DNA of 64,000 nt from assembly GCA_006386115.1 (NCBI GenBank), contig VFIW01000014.1:791126-855125 (forward strand), in the 5' to 3' direction. The notes beneath the pieces were generated by a model. It was not told the origin of the DNA, did no database searches, and was given only the letters and a program-made list of their open reading frames with translations. A program made the position numbers and the translations under genes. This document shows, one piece after another, positions 33,571 through 44,411 of the stretch (position 1 is its first letter; every line of letters begins with the position of its first letter). This DNA is from Globisporangium splendens (Eukaryota > Oomycota > Peronosporomycetes > Pythiales > Pythiaceae).

Positions 33571-34983
33571 TATGAGGAGCGTTCTGTAGAGTCTTCGAGT
33601 TTATTTAGCGTGACGCGTTTTAGTGTGTGCTGTGGCTTTCGTGCTCTCGCTATTTGTTTGCTTGTTGTTGCTTGTCGAGTCGGTTGGAGTTGTCGAATGT
33701 CGGCACACACGCACACACACACACACGCACACACACACACACGCGCGCACACCTACACACTTGCAGATTGTCGGACTCGATTGTCCTAATCTAACTGGCT
33801 CGGATTCGCTGGTTTGCCTGCCTGCTTGCTTCCCACGCGATCGAAGGGTTTGTTGTTTGCAATGCTTGCCTGCGAAAAGGCCGTGCGCGGCACTGACTGT
33901 CTTGCTGGCTCGGTTTGCTGTTGTTGGCCGCCGATCGACACGTACAATTGTAGAACCGGTCGCGGATGTTCCAGACTGACAGGAGGACACAACCCTAGAC
34001 CCACCAGCTGGAGGAACGCAGCGAGGATGGTATTTCGAAAAAGGGGTTCACGAGCACAAACGGTGCGAAGATCCCTTTTGTTAAAGTTTGTCACATGAGT
34101 ATTACGCTGTGAAATCCGAATGTGCGGGGCATTGCCCTTTTTGGAGTCAACCAGAAAAAACGCAAAATGCCTCGTTTGGCAAGAAGACCATCCGGAAAAC
34201 GGATGCGTATAGATTCTTTTTCTCAAACTCGCGGTTTATTATAAATAACCGCATCTTGCAAATCTGTTGGATTTGGCGAGAAAAATGATCGCAGTCGCAT
34301 TATGTAATGCAAAATTCTATTCCTGTCGTCCGTAATAACAGAAGCGTATTCATCGTGCTGCTGGCGCGCACATGCGCTCTCTGATCATGCTGATAAACTT
34401 GCGACAACGTGGATATGAGGTGGGCACCCAAAGCCAAGTCTCTCTTTCCGTTTTCTTCTTTCTGGCGGTGTGTGCGCATGTGACTTTAGAAATCTTCTGA
34501 GACTTTGCTGAACCCAAGAACTACAACAGCAGCAGCCACGACCTTCACCGTTGCTTCAGGTGCTTCATATCTGACCATGGTGGGCTTTGACTTTTGTGGA
34601 TCTCTCTCTTTGTGGCAATTCTGCATTCTTTTACATTGGGTTTCTTCACCGTGCGTGCATTTCCATTTCGCCGACAGTTACGAGGCGGGTTCACGATGGA
34701 CTCCGATGCTCAATAACAGCCAAATAAATAAATGAAAAAGTTGCGGTGCATGAAGTAACGAAAGTGACTGGATATCTGTCAAGTTGAGTTTTCCCTCCAG
34801 TGCACACTGGCCCAAGTCCAGCACCTTTCCGTACTCTTGTTTCTATAAAACTCTTTTTTGGACTTTGCTTTGAGGTCACTCATATCCATTCATTCATTCA
34901 TTTGTTCCTTCACAAGGTCTCTCTCTATCCACACACCCACACTTGAATAACACTACTTACTGCACGCACATGCGCCTTTGTAC
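33571..34983. other. intergenic, 1.4 kb
   Basis: Between the 5' end of the HECT gene and the 3' end of the first protease. Contains a CA microsatellite and an ATTC tetranucleotide run (about 34890-34906). No ORF with coding character. Confidence 0.5.
33703..33761. repeat. (CA)n microsatellite
   Basis: An imperfect CA/CG run with periodic ACGC interruptions, about 59 bp, in the upstream region of the HECT gene. Confidence 0.8.
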
Positions 34984-37439
34984 TTAGATGCCCGCCGAGA
35001 CCACGGAACCCTTGGCGACGGTGGTCGCCATGCCCGACTTGAACCAGCAGGTGCCGCCCTGGAACGAGCTCCACGCGAAGCCGCGGCAGCCGTCGACGGC
35101 GTGGCAGAGCGCGCAGCACGCCTCGGGCGTCCGTGCGAGCGCGTTACCCATGTCCTGGCCCTCGACGTCCGTGTTGAACGCGATTGTCTGGCACTTGTAC
35201 ACGATGGCCGAGCTGACCTCACCAAACTCGCTTGGTGCGCGGTACTGGGCCATCGCAGCGTCCTTCTTGGTCTTCAAGACGCAAACGCCGTTGCTCCACG
35301 TGAACGCGTGGCAGTTGACCTCGTTGCTGCAGATCTCGTAGCAGTCGTCGGCTTTGGCGGCCTCAACCTGTTTCAGATCGCTGCCTGGGTAGTTGTAGCT
35401 GATCTCCTGCGGTGTGTCGCGGTGCGTGCACTTGGAGATGTCGTGGAGCGAGCCCGAGGTCGCCATGATGTTGGGCACGACGAGACCAGCACGGCTCTTG
35501 AGCCAGCACGTGCCGTCGTTCCAGGTCGTGAATGTGAACGCATTGCATCCTGGTGTGGCTACACACAGCGTGCGGCAATCTGCAGGGGAGGACGACGTCG
35601 TGTTGAAGATGTCGTTTCCTAGGTAGTCTACGTTTGACTGGAAGGATCCATCCTCGGAAGCCTCATCGCCGGAAATGGAGCTCGATGGAGCAGTCGTTGA
35701 TGGAGTGCCACCTTGGAACGGATCTGGGAGGACAGGAGCAAGGAACGGGTTCTCGGTCGTGACTGGGGTAGGAGCAGAGGTAGGAGCAGTAGTTGGGGCT
35801 TTCGTTTGAGGGGTAATGGCCGCTGGAGTGGCAGCAGGGACTGGAGCCGCAGTGGGTAGGGTCGTAGGCGCAGGGGTTGGGAGTTGGGTAAATGGAATAG
35901 TGGAAGCCGGGGTCGAAGCTGGGGTCGCCATAACTGTAGGAGCTGGAGTTGCTGCCGTTGAAGTTGGAGTTGGAAGCGTAGTCGGAGCTGGGGTTGATGT
36001 AGAGGTAGGAGCAGCGGTTGGCGCCGCAGTTGGAGCAGCAGTCGGAGCCGCAGTCTTGGTGCAGCAGTAGGAGCAGTAGTTGGAGCGCAGTCGGAGCAGC
36101 AGTTGGCAGCAGCAGTAGGAGCAGTAGTTGGAGCCGCAGTCGGAGCAGCAGTTGGAGCAGCAGTAGGAGCAGCAGTTGGAGCCGCAGTCGGAGCCGCAGT
36201 TGGAGCAGCAGTAGGAGCAGCAGTTGGAGCCGCAGTTGGAGCAGCCGTCACGCCAGACTTGAAAGTCGGCCACGACGCATACAACTCCACACCGCACGCG
36301 CCTTCCGAATCAGCACTGTAGCGGCGCTGGATGCGAACGTACCCAGCCTCACCCCACTGAGTGCCCCACTGGTTCTTCACGCGCCAGTATGGCATGCCAT
36401 TCTCCTCACCGAATCCGACGGCAAGACCCGAGTGCGCACCAGTCTTGTCACAGTTCTCACCCGTCAAGATGCCACCGCTGTAGAACTGGAAAGCACGGGA
36501 TCCACTGTAGAGGAACACAGACACCGGACGAGAACGAACAATGTCCTCTTGAGCGCTTGGATCCTTTCGAAGCGACTGGAAACCCGTCACCCCGATGTCG
36601 ACTTCAGTACATGATGACATTCTGCAAGCTGGCACGTTGCCATCCGCAGACGCAAATGGGTACGTGTTCAAAGTACACATCTTGCCAGCGCGGGAGTTCG
36701 CGATCCAGTCCATGGTGTACGAGGCGTACCCGCCTCCACAACCTTGACTCTGACCCGAGTTGTCACAACTGATCAATTCTTGGTCAGCGAGGCTCGGGAG
36801 ACTGGCACCGCCAGTCTCGACACACACACCAGACTCCATGGCTGCCGTGGCCGAGAACGCCCAGCACGCACCGCACTCAGACTGGTCCCTGACAGCTGTG
36901 ACGCAACCTTTCTGCTGCCAGTCGACAGTCTCGCCAGAGGCAGCAGCACTAGTCTTTGGACCTGCATCCGTGCTTCCGCTTGAGGTCGTCGCAGTCACGC
37001 CAGCTCCAGTCATCGGTGCAGAGCTGTTCGAGGAACTGCTCGCCGAGTGGGTCGTGTGGTGCAGCGGGTTGAGGTCTGGGTTGACGTTGTTGCGGTTGAC
37101 GTACGCCAGGAACTCGTCGTGCGTCATGAGCGCGAACGGCGTGTTGACCGAGAACTTGGCATATGGGTGCAGCTTCTGGAGCTCTTCGATGTCAGTCAGC
37201 GCCTGGTCAAAGCGCTTCTTCTCAATTGTTGTAGCATTCGAGTCACCACTACCGGCGGCCGCGCTCATAGAGAACTCGCCCGTGTTTTGCGAAAAGCTCG
37301 AGGGCGGGAGGAACTTCTTGTTGAACGCTTCCTTGTAGTACTTGGACTGTTTCCACTCGTCGTACGACGCGTGGCGTTCGGCACTGACAGCCGCAACAAG
37401 CAGCGAGAGGCACACGACTCTGGACACTGACACCACCAT
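34984..37439 (-). CDS. secreted papain-like protease with PAN modules, frameshifted tail
   Basis: An N-terminal signal peptide (MVVSVSRVVCLSLLVAAVSA), a propeptide with an inhibitor-like helix, then a C1A protease: QSECGACWAF (oxyanion Gln and Cys nucleophile near residue 187), GAHSGLAVGFG (His) and WRVKNQWGTQWGEAGY (Asn). Next is a Thr/Ala/Pro tract of 12-bp AAPT repeats, then three PAN/Apple modules (Cys-rich: CRTLCVATPGCNAF, CYEICSNEVNCHAF, CCALCHAVDGCRGF), ending at 34984. The protease frame and the PAN frame differ. Irregular repeat units at about 36104-36116 (+1), 36083-36093 (-1) and 36055-36068 (+2) account for the shift, so the single-protein reading needs a correction there. Either an assembly error or a broken gene. 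Paralogue at 47136-48747. Confidence 0.75.
36010..36243 (-). repeat. 12-bp AAPT-coding tandem repeat
   Basis: About 19 units of a 12-bp motif (GGAGC[AC]GCAGT[TCA] on the plus strand) encode Ala-Ala-Pro-Thr. Three units have non-12 lengths and break the frame. It links the protease domain to the PAN modules, probably as an O-glycosylated stalk. Confidence 0.75.
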
Positions 37440-38677
37440 AGTGCAACTGATGCTTTGCGTAAATGGGAGGCTGGTGACTTGGTGGCGTAGGCAGAGCGAG
37501 AATTGAACAATGAGGAGCATCTTCGCGCAATTCCCAGGAGGGACGATGTCCCATGCGCGCATCCGGTGCGTCTCCGTAAAGAACAGACCCACAGAGAGCG
37601 AGCGAACGTGCACCGTCAAGAACAGCACGAGAATGGATACACAGCATTTCCACATAGTAACACGTAAAAGCAGCGGACACGCAGATGGCGTGCAGCTCTT
37701 TGAGTGTGTGTGGGTGGCGCCTTTGCGCTCGGGACCACACTGAGAGGTATAGTCGGTTCAGAATGGGTACGACGGAACCAGATGGCCGAAGAGTCAGCAG
37801 AAACCTCTTTATGAGCGGTATCGTCTTCGTAAAGTGGATAATCACGTCAACCTGAGCTCCGAACATATGACAGACGACGGATCACGGAGCTCTTGGACCA
37901 TGTGATCGTGACTCTGCTCGCCAATCTTCGAGCAGCACTTCGAAAGAAAGCTAGAAAAGCCTATTGATTGTACGAAGCTAATTGCAGACAATATCGATAA
38001 AATGTAACGAAAAATTGCCAGACAATTGTGCCGACGTTGGCGAAAGTTTCCAAACGATGACTCCTTTTGATGAATTGCAAAATGATGCATCCATGGCTGT
38101 GCCACTTCCACTCGGTTACTCCTTCGCTTTGAAGGAGAAGAAATGCTGGCGCAGCTTTGCCATCTCTGCACAGCGGGTGGCGAAGCCGGAAATCGAGACG
38201 AAAAAACGCGTCTTCGCGTTGGTGCGGCTTTAAAAGAAACGGGCAAACACAAGACTGCTTTTAACATATCGCGCTACTTGAAGCGGGTGTGTCACCTTGC
38301 GAGAGATTTCAATATGCATCACTCCTTGGGATTTCCCAGGATATGTTATATTCGAACGTCCAGTTCATCGTTACCTTTTCGTAACCACAGTAAACTGTTT
38401 GGAGTGCTTTGACTGCACCAAATGCAGCGAAGATGCTGACGAATTTACATTGCATTTGGCTGTATCCACGAACACACAATGCGCCACGATTGGTCGCCAC
38501 GATCGAGCTTGGACACATCATCAACAAGCTTCAACACAACACCAAGCTGCCAAAATGCTCACCGAAGGGTTTTTATCTTTGTAAGGGAGGTGTATTTAGG
38601 TTCATCGTCGTGCCTTACAATATCCATTCTCCTACCTAATCTTCATTACGAATTTCATCTAGGAGTGCAAATGTGTC
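37440..38677. other. upstream region of the first protease
   Basis: 1.2 kb without a supported gene. An open minus frame at 37842-38267 (141 codons) lacks recognisable features. The proximal part carries the promoter listed separately. Confidence 0.45.
37497..37519 (-). promoter_or_regulatory. oomycete initiator/FPR element of the protease
   Basis: On the minus strand CTCATTGTTCAATTCTCGC begins about 75 bp before the ATG at 37439 and matches the initiator plus flanking promoter consensus nearly base for base. The downstream paralogue has no equal match at the same distance. Confidence 0.65.
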
Positions 38678-38881
38678 TATAGCGCGGATTGCACTAGATC
38701 ACTTCTGACTGCTAAATAATCTTTGACCAGGATGGCATGTCCTCTTGGTCCTGTGTGAGGCTGCCTTGTGTTGTCCAATGACCTTGGATCTTCCGAACTT
38801 CTCATAAGCCAATGCATGACGTCGTTGTCAAGATCCTGGGTGAGATTGTTGAAAGCAGCTCAATGAGTTGGGAAGTGGACC
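38678..38881 (-). pseudogene. LINE ORF, 3' fragment beyond the Ty3 insertion
   Basis: Reading minus from 38881 continues the frame of the LINE RNase H fragment that ends at 44810 once the Ty3 element and one GGACC copy are removed. The frame has one stop (TGA at 38860-38862) and then runs through AAFNNLTQDLDNDVMHWL to a terminal TAG at 38678-38680. It shows the insertion split a LINE coding region. Confidence 0.65.
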
Positions 38882-39279
38882 TGTGGCGTGCGCAGTGATG
38901 TGTGCCAACCCACAACCAGGCAGCTTCCTCACAACCCAGATGAGCACCCCCTGGATCGCACCGTTGGTGTGGACCAACGGCTCGAGCGAGTGTACATGTG
39001 GCGTGTGCAGTGGTGTGGGCCAACCCACGACCAGGCAGCTGCCACACAACCCAGATAAGCACCCCCTGGATCGCACCGTTGGTGTGGACCAACGGCGCGA
39101 GCGAGTGAACAACTGGTTGAGAGCAGCGTAGAGATCAGTGTGTGTTGTTTGCATATCTTACGAGCTCTCATTCTTGAGAATCTGGTCTCGTGCGTTGAGA
39201 ATACACGTAGCGAGTACCCGGGAGTTCCAGCTCCCCCATTTGAGTGTTTGACGTCTCGTTCGGTCCGTGAAACACCACA
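38882..39279 (+). repeat. 5' LTR of the Ty3/gypsy element
   Basis: 398 bp, TGTGG...CCACA. The first about 230 bp are a tandem duplication of a unit of about 115 bp (TGTGGCGTG at 38882 and again at about 38997). Identical to 44412-44809. Confidence 0.93.
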
Positions 39280-39318
39280 AAGTTAACTTTAGTACCTGTT
39301 TTCGCCGAACGCGCGGAG

Positions 39319-42300
39319 ATGGATGACGAAACCAAGTCGGCGACAGCAGTGCCGACGCACACAGATCGCCTCGCGGCTCCTGTGTACACGCCACTGTGCC
39401 CCCCGCGAATTGATAGCATATCTCACGAGGCGCTAGTTAAGTGGCGAAGTGCGCGTGAGGAGTATGAAGCGATGGTAGAGACGTGGTGCGCTGGAACGCA
39501 AGAAAATCCCGACAGCGTCAGGGTGTCGGTGAAGAACAGCATGGATCTGCAGTTGCTCACTGCCTGCTGTACGTACAAATGGAAAATTGCGGTCGACAAA
39601 ATAGATGACGAGCGCTTGGTGAAGGAGCTCAACAAGATAGTTGATAGCGTGAAGAACAGCACCGTACCTGACATCGACAAGTTGTTTGACTCTCGCTTAA
39701 AGATGAACCTCCGCGAGAGTGATGTCGGTGCGCGCGTGATCAACTATTTCAAGCTCTGTGACGACATCATTCGGGAGAACGGGCTGACCACGATCATGGA
39801 TAGCAAGCAAGGAGCTAAAGAGAAGTGCAAGATCTTGGTACGGTCCATCGAACCTGCTGCGCTCCGAGAAACAGTTCAATTACACCAGCGATTTCATGAT
39901 TCGGCAAGTAAGGCGGATGCGGTCAAGCTTTTCGACCTTGTGATGGAGAAAGCCTTGAGACAAGAAGAGATGTATTTGCTGTCTGAGTCTCGCCGGCCGG
40001 ATCAGAAGAAGCGACCGTTTGGGCGGAACGCCACTGCTGGAGTCAAGAAGACGCGAACAGGCCAGCCACGCATTGTGAAGAGCAACGGCGACAAGGTGCG
40101 TCGCGCAGAGGAAGTGAAGTGGGAAAAGAGTCCCCACGATGGCTCGCAGTCGATGTCTCCGAGAATGTGCCTACACTGTGGCGGGCAGCACTTGGTACGG
40201 TCCTGCCCCACAGTGAGCTTGGATGAAAAGGTCAAGTTGCTCAAGGAACATTCTGCGAAGTTGCGTGGCTCCCTTCCGAAGCAGAATATGAGAGCCAAAA
40301 AAGCCGGGTCGGCCATGACAGAATCAGGATCGAACCCAGTGACGATGGCCTGTCTCAATGACGTGGAATTAGTTCCTTACTGCGCGGACAGTGGATCCGA
40401 TGTGAACTTGATCTCGCGTGCGCATCTTGAAGCAGTGAAGGCAAAAGACAAAAGCGTAATTGAATACGCACTCGACAAGCCTGTAGTGTCGAGCACAGTG
40501 GGCGGGTGCATTCAGTCTACACATGCTGTGGAGCTTTTTGTGACTCTGCATACCGCAGCCGGACCTGTTCGTTGCCAGGATCGGAAACTGTGTTTGGTGA
40601 TTGAAGGCGAGGAAGAGGAGTTCATTGTGGGAAAGACATTGCTGAGAGAGCTGGGCATTGACGTGGATCGTTTGCTAGAGATGTTGGCAGCCCGAAAAGT
40701 CGATAGTGATGACGATCCTGTTTCGCCCGCCGAGACCCCCGAACCTTTCCAAGTCAAACTCGATGTAATTGAGATTGTGAGTGAGATGGTCGAAGATGCC
40801 ATCAGGAAAGGATTCCCAGAGAGAAACAGAGAGAAGTTGCGAGAGACATGTCTGATGTACGACATTTGGCGTCTTGCGCTCGGGAACGATCCACCTGCGC
40901 TGGTGGACCCGTTGGAGATCCGTTTGAAGCCTGGAGCGACTCCATATAAGTGCCGTCCCCGGACTTATAGCCCGGAGAAGTCTAAGTTCTTGGAGGACTT
41001 CAACAACCAACTGGTGAGCATTGGCTGGGTGTACGAGAACCCGAAGAGCCGATGGGCGTGCCCGGCGGTGCCTGTACGGAAAGCAAAGAGCAAAGAATAC
41101 CGCCAGACGAGCGACTACCGGCCAGTCAATGACAAGACGGATACAATAGTGGGGATGATGCCAAACCTTCATGTTGCTCTCGAACATTGCCGTGGGAAGA
41201 AATACTACTCGGTGTTTGACTTTTTGAAAGGCTTTTGGCAACTTCCGCTTGCCAAAGCAAGTCGAGAAATCCTGAGCTACATGACGGACAAGAAAATTTT
41301 TACGCCTATGAGGGTGCCACAAGGATCTGCGGATGCTGCTTTGCACTTTCAAGCTACGGTTGAGAAAGTCTTGGATGAGCTGCTGTACAAGCATGTCTTG
41401 GTCTGGATCGATGACTTGCTGCTGTTTTCCGACAGCGTTGAAGAGTTGTTGAGCGTGATGGAGCGGGTCTTCTTCTTGCTGGATCAGCGTGGCCTAAAGC
41501 TGAGCCCGAAAAAGAGCCACCTATTCCTGACCGAAGTGAAATGGTGTGGACGCATAATCAGTGAGGCCGGGATAGGGCACGATGTGGAAAGGATTCGCGC
41601 TCTTCAAAGTCTGCCTTACCCGCCAACTGCTGCAGCCCTTCAACAGTTTGTGTGTGCCACGAATTGGCTTCGTGACGGACTGGTGGACTACGCTCGGGTG
41701 ATCGAACCACTTCAGAAGCGATTGGACGTTGCGCTTAAAGGCCGAAGGAGAACGAAAGCATCGGCGGCACATGTTGCCATCGAATTGAGTGTGGAAGAGA
41801 AGCAATGCTTTGACGACGTGAAGCAGCTTTTGTCTCACTCCGCCGTGCTTACTTATCCTCTGCCAGAGAGCCAAATGTGCCTGTTGTCGGACGCCTCGGA
41901 CAAAGGCTGGGGGCTTGTAGTAACACAAGTCGCAAATTGGACGCCTACGACCCCTATACAAGCACAGCAACATGAACTCCTCATATGCATGGGTGGGACT
42001 TTCAAGGGTTCCCATTTGAATTGGACAGTTCTTGAGAAAGAGATGTTCCCCATTGCCCATGCGTGTGACAAGCTCGAGTACCTTTTGCTGCGTGCGCAAG
42101 GATTTAAAATCTATTGCGACCACCGAAACATTGTGCACCTGTTCGTGCCAGGGAAAGAGTTGAAGAAGCATGTGCGTGGGAAGCTCCTGCGCTGGTCTAC
42201 GAAGTTGCTCGGTTATCGCTACCAAATTGAACACATTGATGGCATCCACAACTTATGGGCCGATCTGATATCGCGCTGGGGAGGCGCGATGGCTGCTCAT

Positions 42301-44388
42301 GGAACCAAGGGAGCAGAGATGGGAGATGACCACTGCACAGACCGATCTAGCACAGCCGATACAGCCACGGTTATGAATACCGAGGCTGGCGGAAGTGGTG
42401 ATCACTGCGACCAGCCTATGGGGGCCAAGCGTGCTCGGGCTGGAGGAGATCACATGAACACACTTTGTCAGGACCAGTCTCTGTCGGCCATGAGAGCCGC
42501 GGTTGTGAACACCGGGATTGGATGCAATGACAGCCATCTTGGCCAGCGGAAGGAGGCCATGAGAGCCCACGCTGTGGCCGACCGGCGATTGGCGGCCATG
42601 AGAGCCCGCGTCGAAGATGGCTATGAGCACGTAGGCGAGCGCCAGTTCTCGTGTTTGAGGGCCAAGAGTGCTGCGGACATGTGTGCCGCGACTGGCGTCT
42701 ACGGTCGTGACCAGTTATCGGAGGCCATGAGTGCCTCGGAAACCATGAGAGTTTCGATTGGTGACGATGTGTGTCGTGAGAGCAGGAATGATTCCCTTGA
42801 GAGCGAGGAGTGTGAGCATGTGACCAAGAGATTCGCAGCCATGAGGGCAAAGAAGTTAACTACGACTCGCCGCCGATCTTCTACTGTGTGTATTCGCCCA
42901 CTTGATAGCGACGCCTTTGTGTGGCCGACCTATGAAGAGATAAAGCGATATCAGAAATTGTACCGACCACCCAGCGGTGCAGAGCAAGATGGTGATGGAA
43001 CGTGGCGCGTTAATGACAGGGTTTGGATTCCTGAAGAAGCGCACGATCTACTGGAGAGGCTTCTGGTGATCTCGCACTGTGGATCGCGAGGTCACAGAGG
43101 TATGGACGTGATGCAGAACCAGCTGAAAGCAGTGTTCGAGGTGGTACGCCTCAAAGAGCTCGTGCGACGGTTTTGTAACGAGTGTCTGCTCTGCTTGCAC
43201 GTCAAAGGAGGAAGAATAATTCCAAGACCGTGGAGTGAAACTTTTCATGCCCATGAGCGGAATGAGGCACTTCACTGGGACTTCCTGTATTTAGGAGAGT
43301 CATTTGAGGGGAATGCATACCTTCTGGTACTGAAAGATGCAGCTACTCATTACACGCAGCTCGTACGATGTGAAAGCCCGACAGCCGAAGTCGCCGCGCA
43401 GGCGATGCTTGACTGGTACAGCAACTTTGGACTGGCCAAAATCTGGATCAGTGACTGCGGAACCCACTTTAAAAACAAAGTGATTCGCGAGCTGTGCACG
43501 CGTTTGAAAGCCAAGCAAGATTTTGTGCTCGCTTATTGTCCGTGGCGCAATGGTACGGTAGAGCGTGTTAATCGAGACATCATTCAAGTGCTGAAAGTAT
43601 TGATTCTCGAGTACAAGATCAATAGGCGCGACTGGCCACACCTACTGCCTCTTGTGCAAGCTAGCTTGAACCATTCGCAGGTGGCGTCACTCGCGCACAA
43701 GGCTCCGATTGAACTCTTCACGGGTCTGCAGTGTCCGTCGCCGCTTACGACGATTCTGGCACCAAGCAGCCACGAGATGATTGTGACAATCGAAGACACC
43801 AGTGCTTGCGTGGAGGCCAAGCTGAGGAGCTTACGTGAATCTCTGCGCGCAATGCACCTGGTGGTCAAAGAAAAGAAGAGGAATCAAACGCAATACAACG
43901 TGGAAAAAAGAAAAGGCAAGCCTGTCAACTTCAGCGTTGGAGACTACGTTCTGCGTTCGAGGGTTGACGAGCGTAGAGGGTTAGGAAAGCTGATGGTAAC
44001 TTGGACAGGGCCATTTCGAGTCGTGGAGGCATGCGAATATTACTTCGTTGTCGAGCATCTGATCACGAAGGATCGCACTGACGTCCATGCTTCGAGGCTG
44101 AAGTTCTACAGGGACGATTCGCTGAACGTGACGCACGAGCTAATTGAACACGTGGGTGCCCAAGATACGCTGCTCGGCGTCGAACGGATCTGCAACCACA
44201 AATTCAACGACAACATGAAGTCTTATGAGCTTCTCGTGAAATGGAAAGGATTTGAAGATATTGAAGATTCCTGGGAGCCTGTGGAGTCAATCAGAGCGGA
44301 TGTACCTGATCTGGTGAAAAGATACGTCGACCAAAGTGGCGACCGAAAGCTCCAACGATACCAACGACAGTGCAATGGACGACTGTGA
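39319..44388 (+). CDS. Ty3/gypsy Gag-Pol polyprotein with chromodomain
   Basis: One ORF of 1,689 residues. Gag is N-terminal (to about 280), with a CCHC knuckle at about 283 (CLHCGGQHLVRSC). Then an aspartic protease at about 354 (DSGSD), reverse transcriptase about 560-800 with catalytic segment VWIDDLLLF (Trp in place of the usual Tyr of YxDD), and RNase H from about 854 (LLSDASDKGWG). An about 200-residue linker (984-1188) contains repeated AMRA motifs. Integrase follows, with an HHCC zinc region (SHCGSRGHRG, CNECLLC) and a DD35E core (HWDF, SDCGTHF, VERVN). The chromodomain is at about 1616-1670 (ELLVKWKGFEDIEDSWEP). No stop or frameshift between gag and pol. The chromodomain probably directs integration to particular chromatin. 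Confidence 0.95.
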   Translation: MDDETKSATAVPTHTDRLAAPVYTPLCPPRIDSISHEALVKWRSAREEYEAMVETWCAGTQENPDSVRVSVKNSMDLQLLTACCTYKWKIAVDKIDDERLVKELNKIVDSVKNSTVPDIDKLFDSRLKMNLRESDVGARVINYFKLCDDIIRENGLTTIMDSKQGAKEKCKILVRSIEPAALRETVQLHQRFHDSASKADAVKLFDLVMEKALRQEEMYLLSESRRPDQKKRPFGRNATAGVKKTRTGQPRIVKSNGDKVRRAEEVKWEKSPHDGSQSMSPRMCLHCGGQHLVRSCPTVSLDEKVKLLKEHSAKLRGSLPKQNMRAKKAGSAMTESGSNPVTMACLNDVELVPYCADSGSDVNLISRAHLEAVKAKDKSVIEYALDKPVVSSTVGGCIQSTHAVELFVTLHTAAGPVRCQDRKLCLVIEGEEEEFIVGKTLLRELGIDVDRLLEMLAARKVDSDDDPVSPAETPEPFQVKLDVIEIVSEMVEDAIRKGFPERNREKLRETCLMYDIWRLALGNDPPALVDPLEIRLKPGATPYKCRPRTYSPEKSKFLEDFNNQLVSIGWVYENPKSRWACPAVPVRKAKSKEYRQTSDYRPVNDKTDTIVGMMPNLHVALEHCRGKKYYSVFDFLKGFWQLPLAKASREILSYMTDKKIFTPMRVPQGSADAALHFQATVEKVLDELLYKHVLVWIDDLLLFSDSVEELLSVMERVFFLLDQRGLKLSPKKSHLFLTEVKWCGRIISEAGIGHDVERIRALQSLPYPPTAAALQQFVCATNWLRDGLVDYARVIEPLQKRLDVALKGRRRTKASAAHVAIELSVEEKQCFDDVKQLLSHSAVLTYPLPESQMCLLSDASDKGWGLVVTQVANWTPTTPIQAQQHELLICMGGTFKGSHLNWTVLEKEMFPIAHACDKLEYLLLRAQGFKIYCDHRNIVHLFVPGKELKKHVRGKLLRWSTKLLGYRYQIEHIDGIHNLWADLISRWGGAMAAHGTKGAEMGDDHCTDRSSTADTATVMNTEAGGSGDHCDQPMGAKRARAGGDHMNTLCQDQSLSAMRAAVVNTGIGCNDSHLGQRKEAMRAHAVADRRLAAMRARVEDGYEHVGERQFSCLRAKSAADMCAATGVYGRDQLSEAMSASETMRVSIGDDVCRESRNDSLESEECEHVTKRFAAMRAKKLTTTRRRSSTVCIRPLDSDAFVWPTYEEIKRYQKLYRPPSGAEQDGDGTWRVNDRVWIPEEAHDLLERLLVISHCGSRGHRGMDVMQNQLKAVFEVVRLKELVRRFCNECLLCLHVKGGRIIPRPWSETFHAHERNEALHWDFLYLGESFEGNAYLLVLKDAATHYTQLVRCESPTAEVAAQAMLDWYSNFGLAKIWISDCGTHFKNKVIRELCTRLKAKQDFVLAYCPWRNGTVERVNRDIIQVLKVLILEYKINRRDWPHLLPLVQASLNHSQVASLAHKAPIELFTGLQCPSPLTTILAPSSHEMIVTIEDTSACVEAKLRSLRESLRAMHLVVKEKKRNQTQYNVEKRKGKPVNFSVGDYVLRSRVDERRGLGKLMVTWTGPFRVVEACEYYFVVEHLITKDRTDVHASRLKFYRDDSLNVTHELIEHVGAQDTLLGVERICNHKFNDNMKSYELLVKWKGFEDIEDSWEPVESIRADVPDLVKRYVDQSGDRKLQRYQRQCNGRL

Positions 44389-44411
44389 TGTGAGAAAGCT
44401 TGGGGAGGCAG

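Noticed and set aside
36010..36243. Regular short repeats considered as a CRISPR array
   Set aside because: 12-bp contiguous units without spacers, in frame coding AAPT within a secreted protein of a eukaryote.
37842..38267. 141-codon minus-strand frame upstream of the protease
   Set aside because: No domain, signal or splice support.
42416..42850. Minus-strand frame with repeated SWPP motifs
   Set aside because: Mirror image of the AMRA repeats in the gag-pol linker.
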